The notes under the pieces: model-generated
What the model saw: the letters and a program-made list of their open reading frames with translations, nothing else
Database searches by the model: none
Told to the model about the DNA's origin: nothing
Shown: piece by piece, positions 33,685 to 40,640 of the stretch
Numbering within the stretch: position 1 is the stretch's first letter
Layout: the number at the start of each line of letters is the position of its first letter
DNA from: Microcosmobacter mediterraneus
Lineage (GTDB): Bacteria > Bacteroidota > Bacteroidia > Flavobacteriales > Flavobacteriaceae
DNA: 64,000 nucleotides
Reading direction: 5' to 3'
NCBI RefSeq assembly: GCF_031846265.1
Contig: NZ_JAVRIA010000001.1
Coordinates: 677,940-741,939, forward strand
Made by a program: the position numbers and the translations under genes

Positions 33685-34224
33685 ATGAGTAAAAAAGTAC
33701 TTCTTAACGCCAAAGAAATCAATATAATTCTTGAGCGTCTTGCTTGTCAACTTATAGAAAACCATCAAAATTTTTCAGAAACTGTTCTTATTGGTATACA
33801 ACCAAGAGGTAAATACTTTGCAGAACGTATAGCTGTAATACTCAAAGAAACCTATAACATTAGTAATGTTGATCTTGGGTTTTTAGATATTACGTTTTTT
33901 AGAGACGATTTTAGACGAAGTAATAAACCTCTCGAAGCCAATACAACACATATAGATTTTATCGTAGAAGACAAAACGGTTATATTTATTGATGATGTCT
34001 TATATACAGGACGAAGTATAAGATCCGCATTAACTGCAATTCAGTCTTTCGGAAGACCTAAAGCTATAGAGTTAATGACATTAATAGATAGACGTTTTAG
34101 CAGACATTTACCTATTCAGCCAAATTATAGAGGACGACAAGTAGATGCCATAGAAAATGAAAAAGTTTTGGTGCAATGGAGCGAGAATAATAATAAAGAT
34201 GTAGTTTATTTAACTAAGAACTAA
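33685..34224 (+). CDS. pyrR: PyrR: pyrimidine regulator / uracil phosphoribosyltransferase
   Basis: 179 residues. The PRPP-binding loop is FIDDVLYTGRSIRSAL; the other blocks IGIQPRGKYFAERIA, DITFFRDDF and LMTLIDRRFSRHLPIQPNYRGR match PyrR. In Gram-positives it binds pyr mRNA in a UMP-dependent way and has uracil phosphoribosyltransferase activity. Here it leads pyrB by 6 bp, but the predicted leader is far too short for a PyrR attenuator, so its catalytic activity or another target may matter more. Confidence 0.92.
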   Translation: MSKKVLLNAKEINIILERLACQLIENHQNFSETVLIGIQPRGKYFAERIAVILKETYNISNVDLGFLDITFFRDDFRRSNKPLEANTTHIDFIVEDKTVIFIDDVLYTGRSIRSALTAIQSFGRPKAIELMTLIDRRFSRHLPIQPNYRGRQVDAIENEKVLVQWSENNNKDVVYLTKN

Positions 34225-34230
34225 ATTGTT

Positions 34231-35163
34231 ATGAGCGAGTTAAGTGTTAATCACTTATTAGGAATTAAATATCTCAATACCTCAGATATTAATTTAATAT
34301 TTGAAACAGCAGATCAATTTAAAGAAGTTATTAATAGACCAATTAAAAAAGTACCATCCTTAAGAGATATTACTATTGCTAATTTATTTTTTGAAAATTC
34401 AACACGCACTAAACTATCTTTTGAATTAGCTGAAAAACGTCTCTCTGCAGATGTTATAAATTTTTCAGCATCACAATCTTCCGTAAAAAAAGGCGAAACC
34501 TTAATAGATACTGTTAATAATATTCTTTCTATGAAAGTGGATATGGTGGTTATGAGACATCCAAAACCTGGTGCAGGTGTATTTTTATCTAAGCATATTA
34601 ATGCAAGTATAATTAATGCAGGTGATGGCGCTCACGAACATCCTACTCAAGCTTTATTAGACTGCTATTCTATTAAAGAGCATTTAGGCTCAATAAAAGG
34701 GAAAAAAGTGGTTATTGTTGGTGATATATTGCATAGTAGAGTAGCACTATCTAATATATATGCTTTAAAATTATTAGGTGCAGAAGTGATGGTTTGCGGA
34801 CCACAAACACTCTTACCAAAATACATTGGTAAACTTGGCGTAATAGTTGAAACTAGTTTAATTAAAGCTTTACAATGGTGCGATGTCGCAAATATGTTAC
34901 GTGTACAAAATGAGAGAATGGAAATTAGTTATTTTCCGTCTACTAGAGAATACGCTCAGCAATATGGTGTTACTAAACAATTACTAGATAGCTTAGATAA
35001 AAAAATCACCATTATGCATCCAGGACCTATTAATCGTGGTGTAGAAATTACAAGTGAGGTAGCAGACTCTGACCAGGCTATAATACTAGACCAAGTAGAA
35101 AACGGAGTTGCAGTGCGTATGGCTGTTATTTACTTATTAGCATCTAAAATAAAACCAAACTAA
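34231..35163 (+). CDS. pyrB: Aspartate carbamoyltransferase catalytic subunit
   Basis: 310 residues. Carbamoyl-phosphate loop FFENSTRTKLSFELA and the partner SSVKKGETLIDT, the HPTQALLDCYSI block and MHPGPINRGVEI are all present. Catalyses carbamoyl phosphate plus aspartate to carbamoyl aspartate, the committed step of pyrimidine synthesis. No pyrI follows. It stands between pyrR and a STAS-like gene, 2 bp apart, in one apparent operon. Confidence 0.96.
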   Translation: MSELSVNHLLGIKYLNTSDINLIFETADQFKEVINRPIKKVPSLRDITIANLFFENSTRTKLSFELAEKRLSADVINFSASQSSVKKGETLIDTVNNILSMKVDMVVMRHPKPGAGVFLSKHINASIINAGDGAHEHPTQALLDCYSIKEHLGSIKGKKVVIVGDILHSRVALSNIYALKLLGAEVMVCGPQTLLPKYIGKLGVIVETSLIKALQWCDVANMLRVQNERMEISYFPSTREYAQQYGVTKQLLDSLDKKITIMHPGPINRGVEITSEVADSDQAIILDQVENGVAVRMAVIYLLASKIKPN

Positions 35164-35165
35164 TT

Positions 35166-35498
35166 ATGATTTTTGATAAGGATGGTAATATTACAATTAT
35201 TAGACAAGAAAAGGCTTCTGTAAAAACCTTAGTCAATAATATTGAACAGGTTTATGATACATATAAAAACGATCATATTATTGTAAATCTATCTAGTTTA
35301 GATGTTATCACTCTAGAAGATATTGTAGAGTTTTTAAGGATTAGTAATACACATAGAGGAGATAAAAAGTCCTTTGTTGTAGTGACTAATAAAGCAAATT
35401 TTGATATGATGCCAGATGAAATTTGTGTCGTACCTACATTACAAGAAGCACATGATATTATTGATATGGAAGAGATGGAACGAGATTTAGGTTTTTAG
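35166..35498 (+). CDS. Small STAS-like protein preceding ribonuclease Z
   Basis: 110 residues, no membrane helix. The pattern NDHIIVNLSSLDVITLEDIVEFLRIS and KSFVVVTNKANFDMMPDEICVVPTLQEAHDIID looks like a STAS fold, the anti-sigma-antagonist type, but the phosphorylation Ser is not obvious. It sits 2 bp after pyrB and 1 bp before rnz, so it is co-translated with both. Family inferred; the tight link to rnz is the main clue. Confidence 0.6.
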   Translation: MIFDKDGNITIIRQEKASVKTLVNNIEQVYDTYKNDHIIVNLSSLDVITLEDIVEFLRISNTHRGDKKSFVVVTNKANFDMMPDEICVVPTLQEAHDIIDMEEMERDLGF

Positions 35499-35499
35499 A

Positions 35500-36408
35500 A
35501 TGAAGCTCACAATTTTAGGCTGTTATAGCGCTACACCAAGAATAAATACACACACAACATCTCAAGTTCTTGAAATAAAAAATCACATTTTACTTATTGA
35601 TTGTGGAGAAGGTACACAAGTACAACTTCGTAGGTATAAAATAAAATTTGCTAGAATAAAGCATATTTTTATTTCTCATCTTCATGGAGATCATGTATTT
35701 GGTTTAGTAGGTTTAATCTCATCGTTTAGACTATTAGGAAGAGAAACAGATTTACACATTTATGGTCCAAAAGGCTTAAAGGAAATGATTACCTTACAAC
35801 TAAAGTTAGCGGACTCTTGGACTAATTATAAATTAATTTTTCATCAACTAACATCAAAAGAATCTGAACTTGTTTTTGAAGATAGTAAGATACAAGTATA
35901 CACAATTCCTTTAAATCATCGTATCTATACTAACGGCTTTTTATTTAAGGAAAAAGAAGGAGAACGAAAATTAGATATTAACGCAGCATTAAAAGCTAAC
36001 ATTAATAAAGCCTACTTTAGAAAGCTTAAGCAAGGGTTTGATGTTGAAAATGAAGATGGTGTTTTAATTGATTATAACAAAGTGACTAAGCCGCCTTTAG
36101 CTTCAAAAAGTTATGCATTTTGTAGTGATACTGCGTACCATGAGCCTATCATCCCTATAATTAAAAATGCCACAGTTCTCTATCACGAATCTACATTTTT
36201 AGATAAACACCAAAATCTATGTGCACCAACAAAACATAGCTCAGCAAAACAAGCTGCAACTATTGCTAAAAAAGCCAATGTAAAGCAACTTATACTAGGC
36301 CATTATTCTACACGATATGATGATTTATCTGAATTTAAGTCTGAGGCAGAAACAGTTTTTGATAATGTAGAGTTGGCTGAAGACGGAAAGTCGTTTGAGT
36401 TTAATTAA
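35500..36408 (+). CDS. rnz: Ribonuclease Z
   Basis: 302 residues, a metallo-beta-lactamase-fold RNase. The metal motif is ISHLHGDHVFGL, with LIDCGEGTQVQLRRY before it, YAFCSDTAYHEPI in the middle and LGHYSTRYDD at the end. It removes the 3' trailer of tRNA precursors, which matters here because neither tRNA in the window encodes a CCA end. Tail-to-tail 8-bp overlap with the next gene. Confidence 0.93.
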   Translation: MKLTILGCYSATPRINTHTTSQVLEIKNHILLIDCGEGTQVQLRRYKIKFARIKHIFISHLHGDHVFGLVGLISSFRLLGRETDLHIYGPKGLKEMITLQLKLADSWTNYKLIFHQLTSKESELVFEDSKIQVYTIPLNHRIYTNGFLFKEKEGERKLDINAALKANINKAYFRKLKQGFDVENEDGVLIDYNKVTKPPLASKSYAFCSDTAYHEPIIPIIKNATVLYHESTFLDKHQNLCAPTKHSSAKQAATIAKKANVKQLILGHYSTRYDDLSEFKSEAETVFDNVELAEDGKSFEFN

Positions 36409-36832
36409 CTTGCTCTGCAAAGTTTTTAAACTTTAGCATCCACTTTTCCACCTGTTTTTTAAACATACCTGGAAAAAGAGTTGCCATAATTTTTACCATA
36501 AAGCCTTTTAATTCTGTATAGTCAATTTCAGAATGGTAACGTGTTGTGTTATCATTTAGAACTTCAAAAGAAACACGCATTGTATTAGTTGTATACTTAT
36601 GCTCATATAATCCTAAGAATTCTTTTGGTAGATTGTTAATTAAAATGGTCTCTTGTAATTCTAATTTTTCGTAAACTAATGTAGAAACAGCTCCTTTTTT
36701 ACCTTCAGCTCCACGAATTAACGTTTTAGACTTAAAACCATCTTGTACATATTTTAAATTATCCGGATTGAGAAAAATGTCAACCACTTTTCCGATAGGA
36801 GAGTTAATATCTATTTGACAGTCAAAACGCAT
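36401..36832 (-). CDS. SRPBCC/START-fold protein
   Basis: 143 residues. The pattern DINSPIGKVVDIFLNPDNLKYVQDGF at the start and MRVSFEVLNDNTTRYHSEIDYTELKG with a long C-terminal helix fits the SRPBCC (polyketide cyclase-like) superfamily, which binds hydrophobic ligands. Ligand unknown. It is in one unit with the gene at 36842-37258, 9 bp apart, and convergent to rnz. Confidence 0.75.
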   Translation of the reverse strand: MRFDCQIDINSPIGKVVDIFLNPDNLKYVQDGFKSKTLIRGAEGKKGAVSTLVYEKLELQETILINNLPKEFLGLYEHKYTTNTMRVSFEVLNDNTTRYHSEIDYTELKGFMVKIMATLFPGMFKKQVEKWMLKFKNFAEQVN

Positions 36833-36841
36833 AGAAAAGTA

Positions 36842-37258
36842 TTAGTTAAATTCTGCAAGTTTTCCAACCCAATCAACAGCTTCATTTAAACTATGTGAGC
36901 GTTTTAAAGGAATAGCTGCCATCTGTTTTTCAATATTAGCATTCAAATAAGTAGAATCTCTATAACTTACAATAGATGCTGCAACTAATATACTGTCATC
37001 TTTATCAAAATATGACCACAAAATAGGATCTATAGAATACGCATTAATTCTATTGGCTATATAAGCCAATTTTTTTGAGTCACCATAATTAAGTCTAACA
37101 GTAGCTAGAAGCTCATTAAGTTTTTCTGAATTAAAATGGACACCTTCATTAACTTCCATAACAAAGAAGTCCTCATTAGTCATGTATATACTGCCAAAAC
37201 TAAGGACAACTTTTTTAAAGTTAAATTTGATGGATAAAGGGGAATCCTCAAATTTCAT
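36842..37258 (-). CDS. SpoIIAA/STAS-like protein of unknown function
   Basis: 138 residues, soluble. The opening FNFKKVVLSFGSIYMTNEDFFVMEVNEGVHF and YGDSKKLAYIANRINAYSIDPILWSYF, with DDSILVAASIVSYRD, resembles the SpoIIAA/STAS-like class in Bacteroidota. No conserved active residue is clear. It starts divergently from pdxH across 60 bp. Confidence 0.55.
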   Translation of the reverse strand: MKFEDSPLSIKFNFKKVVLSFGSIYMTNEDFFVMEVNEGVHFNSEKLNELLATVRLNYGDSKKLAYIANRINAYSIDPILWSYFDKDDSILVAASIVSYRDSTYLNANIEKQMAAIPLKRSHSLNEAVDWVGKLAEFN

Positions 37259-37318
37259 ATGTAGTAATTAATCATTTAGTATTGACTAAATTACAAAAAT
37301 AAGTTAACTTGCTATTCT

Positions 37319-37963
37319 ATGAGTAACGATTTAAGTAACTACAGAAAGGTTTATAGTAAAGGAGAATTATTAATTGATACCTCACCAGAAAACCCATTAG
37401 ATCTATTTCAGAATTGGTTTCATGACATTGATTCTAATTTCCCTGAAGAAGAGACTAATGCTATGTCATTAGCTACTATAGGTTTAGATGGTTATCCCAA
37501 AAGTAGAGTAGTGCTGTTAAAAAAGTTCTCTAATGAAGGTTTTACTTTTTACACTAATTATAATAGTGAAAAAGGAAAAGCTATTATAAATAACTCTAAT
37601 GTATGCTTATCATTTTTTTGGCATGGTGCAGAACGCCAAGTTATTATTAAAGGTAAAGCTGAGAAAATAAATGAAAATTTAAGTGACACTTATTTTAATT
37701 CAAGACCAAGAGGTAGTCAACTTGGTGCATTGGTATCTAATCAAAGCGAAGTTGTAGATAGAAATCAATTAGAAGAAAAACTTATAGCCTTAGATAATCA
37801 ATTTAAAGGCAAATTAATTCCTAGACCTAAACATTGGGGAGGAATAATTGTAAAACCTATAGAAATTGAGTTTTGGCAAGGAAGACCTAACAGATTACAT
37901 GATAGAATCCGTTATAAACTACAAAAGGATTTTAACTGGATAAAAGACCGATTATCGCCATAA
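37319..37963 (+). CDS. pdxH: Pyridoxamine 5'-phosphate oxidase
   Basis: 214 residues. FMN and substrate motifs: EETNAMSLATIGLDGYPKSRVVLLKKF, FTFYTNYNSEKGKAI, FWHGAERQVIIKG, SRPRGSQLGALVSNQSEV and the C-terminal EFWQGRPNRLHDRIRY. Oxidises PNP or PMP to pyridoxal phosphate. Length is usual. Confidence 0.96.
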   Translation: MSNDLSNYRKVYSKGELLIDTSPENPLDLFQNWFHDIDSNFPEEETNAMSLATIGLDGYPKSRVVLLKKFSNEGFTFYTNYNSEKGKAIINNSNVCLSFFWHGAERQVIIKGKAEKINENLSDTYFNSRPRGSQLGALVSNQSEVVDRNQLEEKLIALDNQFKGKLIPRPKHWGGIIVKPIEIEFWQGRPNRLHDRIRYKLQKDFNWIKDRLSP

Positions 37964-38073
37964 TACATAAAAAATACTGATTTTTCTTACTAAAAAATAC
38001 ATTTCATCGAAAAATAGTACTTATTAGCGATTATTTAATTTCATCTTTTTTATATTTAAATCGTTAAACAAAT

Positions 38074-38106
38074 AGTGCGTTAAAAACCGCCCCGTTTTTA
38101 AGCACT
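38074..38106 (+). promoter_or_regulatory. Leader hairpin of the CAP-domain gene
   Basis: AGTGC (38074-38078), bulged G, TTAAAAAC (38080-38087), loop CGCCCC, GTTTTTAA (38094-38101), GCACT (38102-38106). A 13-bp stem with a single bulge, 20 bp before the ATG at 38127. A TATATTTA box at 38051-38058 (one base off the -7 consensus) would place it in the mRNA leader. Confidence 0.55.
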
Positions 38107-38126
38107 AAAAATAAACTTAACCGCTT

Positions 38127-38624
38127 ATGAAAGTTTCTACTATGTTGCCTATTATGGCTATTGTGGCAGTATTGAACTTTACATCTTGTTCAAGTGAAAG
38201 CCTTCCTGAAGATAATGCAAATGCTATTAACTTAATTGATGCACCTGTAGCAAAAGATATCGAAATGGATATTTTACAGTTAATAAACGATTACAGATTA
38301 GAGAATGGATTTACAGCATTAAATAACCACAATATTATTAAGTCTGTTGCTTTTTCTCATACAGACTATATGATTGAAGTTGATAATGTTTCGCATGATA
38401 ATTTCTTTGAAAGAAAAACAAGCCTTCAACAAAACGCTAATGCTATAAGTGTTTCAGAAAATGTAGCGTATGGATTTAGTTCTGCTCAATCTGTTGTAAA
38501 CGCTTGGATTAACAGTCCAGGACACAAAGCTAATTTAGAAGGAGACTATACAGATTTTGATATATCAGCCGAACAAAACGAAGAAGGCGACTGGTATTTT
38601 ACAAACATATTTATAAAGCGTTAA
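38127..38624 (+). CDS. CAP (SCP/PR-1) domain lipoprotein
   Basis: 165 residues; lipoprotein signal with lipobox NFTSC. The CAP domain shows DILQLINDYRLENGFTAL, AFSHTDYMIEVDNVSHDNFFER, SENVAYG, VVNAWINSPGHKANLEGD and WYFTNIFIKR, with His residues in SHT and SPGHK as in the family active site. The role of bacterial CAP lipoproteins is not settled. Its 5' leader carries a strong hairpin and its 3' end a terminator, so it is a single-gene unit. Confidence 0.88.
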   Translation: MKVSTMLPIMAIVAVLNFTSCSSESLPEDNANAINLIDAPVAKDIEMDILQLINDYRLENGFTALNNHNIIKSVAFSHTDYMIEVDNVSHDNFFERKTSLQQNANAISVSENVAYGFSSAQSVVNAWINSPGHKANLEGDYTDFDISAEQNEEGDWYFTNIFIKR

Positions 38625-38648
38625 TGCTTTAAGTTGATTGATAGCCCT

Positions 38649-38678
38649 AAAAACCGTGAATTTATGTCACGGTTTTTT
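38649..38678. terminator. Terminator between CAP-domain gene and thioesterase
   Basis: AAAAACCGTGA and TCACGGTTTTT pair perfectly (11 bp) around ATTTATG, followed by more T. Serves both convergent genes. Confidence 0.85.
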
Positions 38679-39215
38679 TTATATCACAATTTTAACGTTA
38701 TAGTTTTTGAGATCATCTAAGTAGTTTTTATGTGAAAAATCTTCATGATCAAACTCATCTCTACGCTTCCGTTTCATTTCGTTTCGTTTTAAAGCTTTAA
38801 GAAAACGTCTTACTTCTATTTCTTGATCCAAAATTATACCAGCGACTGTTTTCTTATGACCATTGTCATCTTTAGCTACCATAGTGAAATAAGAAGAATT
38901 ACAATGCTTTATTTTACCTGTTTGAATATGTTCTGATTCTACACGTATACCAACAACCATAGAGGTTTGACCAACATAATTAATAGAAGCTTTCATGGTA
39001 ACAAGTTCACCAACTTCTATTGGGTTTAAAAAATCTACGGTGTCTACTGATGCAGTAACACAATAGGCTTCTGAGTGTTTAGAAGCACAAGCAAAAGCTA
39101 TTTGATCCATTAAGTTTAATATATAACCACCATGAATTTTTCCACTAAAGTTAGAGTGAGATGGTAACATCAGTTCTGAAATGGTAATTCTAGAGGCTTC
39201 AATAGATTTAAACAT
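38679..39215 (-). CDS. Hotdog-fold acyl-CoA thioesterase
   Basis: 178 residues. The hotdog core is LPSHSNFSGKIHGGYILNLMDQIAFACASKHS, VTASVDTVDFLNPIEVGELVTMKASINYVGQTSMVVGI and SSYFTMVAKDD. The N/D catalytic position matches the YciA/acyl-CoA thioesterase type. The last 40 residues are highly charged (RRFLKALKRNEMKRKRRDEFDHEDF), beyond the usual family length. Probably cleaves acyl-CoA in the cytoplasm. The neighbour upstream is the DUF3307 gene, 14 bp away. Confidence 0.85.
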   Translation of the reverse strand: MFKSIEASRITISELMLPSHSNFSGKIHGGYILNLMDQIAFACASKHSEAYCVTASVDTVDFLNPIEVGELVTMKASINYVGQTSMVVGIRVESEHIQTGKIKHCNSSYFTMVAKDDNGHKKTVAGIILDQEIEVRRFLKALKRNEMKRKRRDEFDHEDFSHKNYLDDLKNYNVKIVI

Positions 39216-39229
39216 GGTGTTGTTTAGTA

Positions 39230-39934
39230 TTAAATTAAAACAAAGTATACTAAGCCTGTAATTATGGCTATCCCAAAACTAATTAAGGTACCAATGAGAA
39301 TATACTCTGTTAATTTTCTATGCTTAGATTCTTTTAAATCTCCAAACCTAAAGACAGATTTTGCTGTGATTAAAAAACCTACAGCTTCCCAATGGCCAGT
39401 AATTATAAAAATAAAAACGAGTATGCGTTCTAATATGCCAATATATTTACCAGCATCTTCTAAGGATTCATTGTCTTTAGTAAGCTCTTCAATATTCCAT
39501 TTGCTGAAAATTGTTCTCATAATTATTGACACAGGAATCGTTAAAAACAAAAGACAGGTTAGTAATAATAAGTTGTTTTCTGTTATTAGTTCGTTTGCAT
39601 TAATACTTTCATCAGATACTATATAGTAAGCCACTACAATGGCAATAATATGTAGCAACTGATCTATAAAAAAAAGTAAACGCTTAGTTTTTTTCTTCTG
39701 CAGAATAAGTTTTAGTGCATCAACTAAAAAATGTATGGCTGCAATACTAAGTATTAGTTTCCATTCAGAAAAATCCCAAACAAATAGAAACATCAGTAGG
39801 ATATGGATACCTATGTGAAAGTAAAGTTTTAAAGATTTTAGCTTTTTTTCTTCCTTTTCTTCAACCCAAGATTGTGGCTGCAATATAAAATCACCTACAA
39901 GATGAGCAAGTATGAGTTTGGTTAGTAATATCAT
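39230..39934 (-). CDS. DUF3307 integral membrane protein, SatD partner
   Basis: 234 residues with about six membrane helices. The family opening TKLILAHLVGDFILQPQSWVEEKEEKK followed by LYFHIGIHILLMFLFVW and HFLVDALKLILQKKK is DUF3307. The His residues in HLVGDF, HIGIH, HFLVD and HIIA repeat along helices and might bind metal, but that is inference. The ATG overlaps the SatD stop (ATGA), so the two proteins are made together. This pairing is common in the databases as I recall it. Function unknown. Confidence 0.85.
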   Translation of the reverse strand: MILLTKLILAHLVGDFILQPQSWVEEKEEKKLKSLKLYFHIGIHILLMFLFVWDFSEWKLILSIAAIHFLVDALKLILQKKKTKRLLFFIDQLLHIIAIVVAYYIVSDESINANELITENNLLLLTCLLFLTIPVSIIMRTIFSKWNIEELTKDNESLEDAGKYIGILERILVFIFIITGHWEAVGFLITAKSVFRFGDLKESKHRKLTEYILIGTLISFGIAIITGLVYFVLI

Positions 39935-40551
39935 TGTATTAAAATAGCAATTTTTTCCCTGAAAAGACGGTTTAATTCTTGGATTTCCTCAAAGTATGCA
40001 CGTTTTAAACGTTTGCTTACAGCTTCTTGGTTTATGCCTAATAGCTGTGCCAAATCTTTTTGTAGTTTGTTCTTGTGCTCTAAACTTAGCTTGACGGTTT
40101 CTGCACTATTAACTGTCCAATTATCCATGGCAATTAAAGCCAATTTAAAATAAAGATTCAACTCCTTATTAAGATTGTTATGAGATGTTTTAATCTTGAG
40201 GTTTGTTTTCTCTTGCTTTAAAAGCTCTAAAGTTCCTCCAGAATACTGAAATACCTCGCCATTAGATTCACTTACCTTATCGCCTTGAAACGTTTTATCT
40301 CCTATACCTATAGCGAGCCTTATATCAATACCTTTAATACATTTTAGGCAAGACTTAATGTAAACTGCATGTTCAAAACTATCAAGAAAGTCTTTTACCT
40401 CTATCTGAAAGCTATCACCTCTAAATATTTCGTATGTCCTGTTATCACCTTTAGACAGATACTCTAGGCACTGCTTTAACTGCGATAGCCAAAGACCTTG
40501 GTCGTTAAGGCTTCTAGAGTTAATGATATCTCCTGTAATAATACTTGTCAT
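39931..40551 (-). CDS. SatD-family protein with C-terminal helix-turn-helix
   Basis: 206 residues. Residues 1-110 hold SIITGDIINSRSL, EIFRGDSFQIEVKDFLDSFEHAVYIKSCL and IDIRLAIGIGDKTFQGDKVSES, patterns of the SatD family; the RGDSFQ and LAIGIG blocks recall a nucleotidyl-cyclase/GGDEF-like fold, a weak resemblance. Residues about 160-206 are a helix-turn-helix (LQKDLAQLLGINQEAVSKRLKRAYFEEIQEL). In Streptococcus mutans SatD belongs to the acid-tolerance sat operon. Its promoter is covered by three 18-bp palindromes, the likely binding sites of its own HTH. Translation is coupled to the DUF3307 membrane protein. Confidence 0.82.
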   Translation of the reverse strand: MTSIITGDIINSRSLNDQGLWLSQLKQCLEYLSKGDNRTYEIFRGDSFQIEVKDFLDSFEHAVYIKSCLKCIKGIDIRLAIGIGDKTFQGDKVSESNGEVFQYSGGTLELLKQEKTNLKIKTSHNNLNKELNLYFKLALIAMDNWTVNSAETVKLSLEHKNKLQKDLAQLLGINQEAVSKRLKRAYFEEIQELNRLFREKIAILIQ

Positions 40552-40554
40552 AAT

Positions 40555-40628
40555 ATTCCTTATTTATGGAATAATCAAATATATGCCATATTTATGGAAT
40601 AAACAAATATATTCCTTTTTAAAGGAAT
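40555..40628 (-). promoter_or_regulatory. Three-operator array controlling satD
   Basis: Three 18-bp palindromes: ATTCC-N8-GGAAT at 40555-40572, 40583-40600 (here ATGCC-N8-GGAAT) and 40611-40628. Starts are exactly 28 bp apart, with ATATTTGWTT-like spacers (on the minus strand). The array fills the gap between the satD ATG (40551) and the rmuC stop. The second lies between -33 and -7, the proximal one covers the predicted start of transcription. Confidence 0.8.
40576..40607 (-). promoter_or_regulatory. Promoter of satD-DUF3307
   Basis: On the minus strand: TTTG (40607-40604), 20 bp, TATATTTG (40583-40576). This is a complete Bacteroidota consensus promoter, embedded in the operator array. 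Predicted start near 40570. Confidence 0.75.
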
Positions 40629-40640
40629 GTTAGCGATGAT

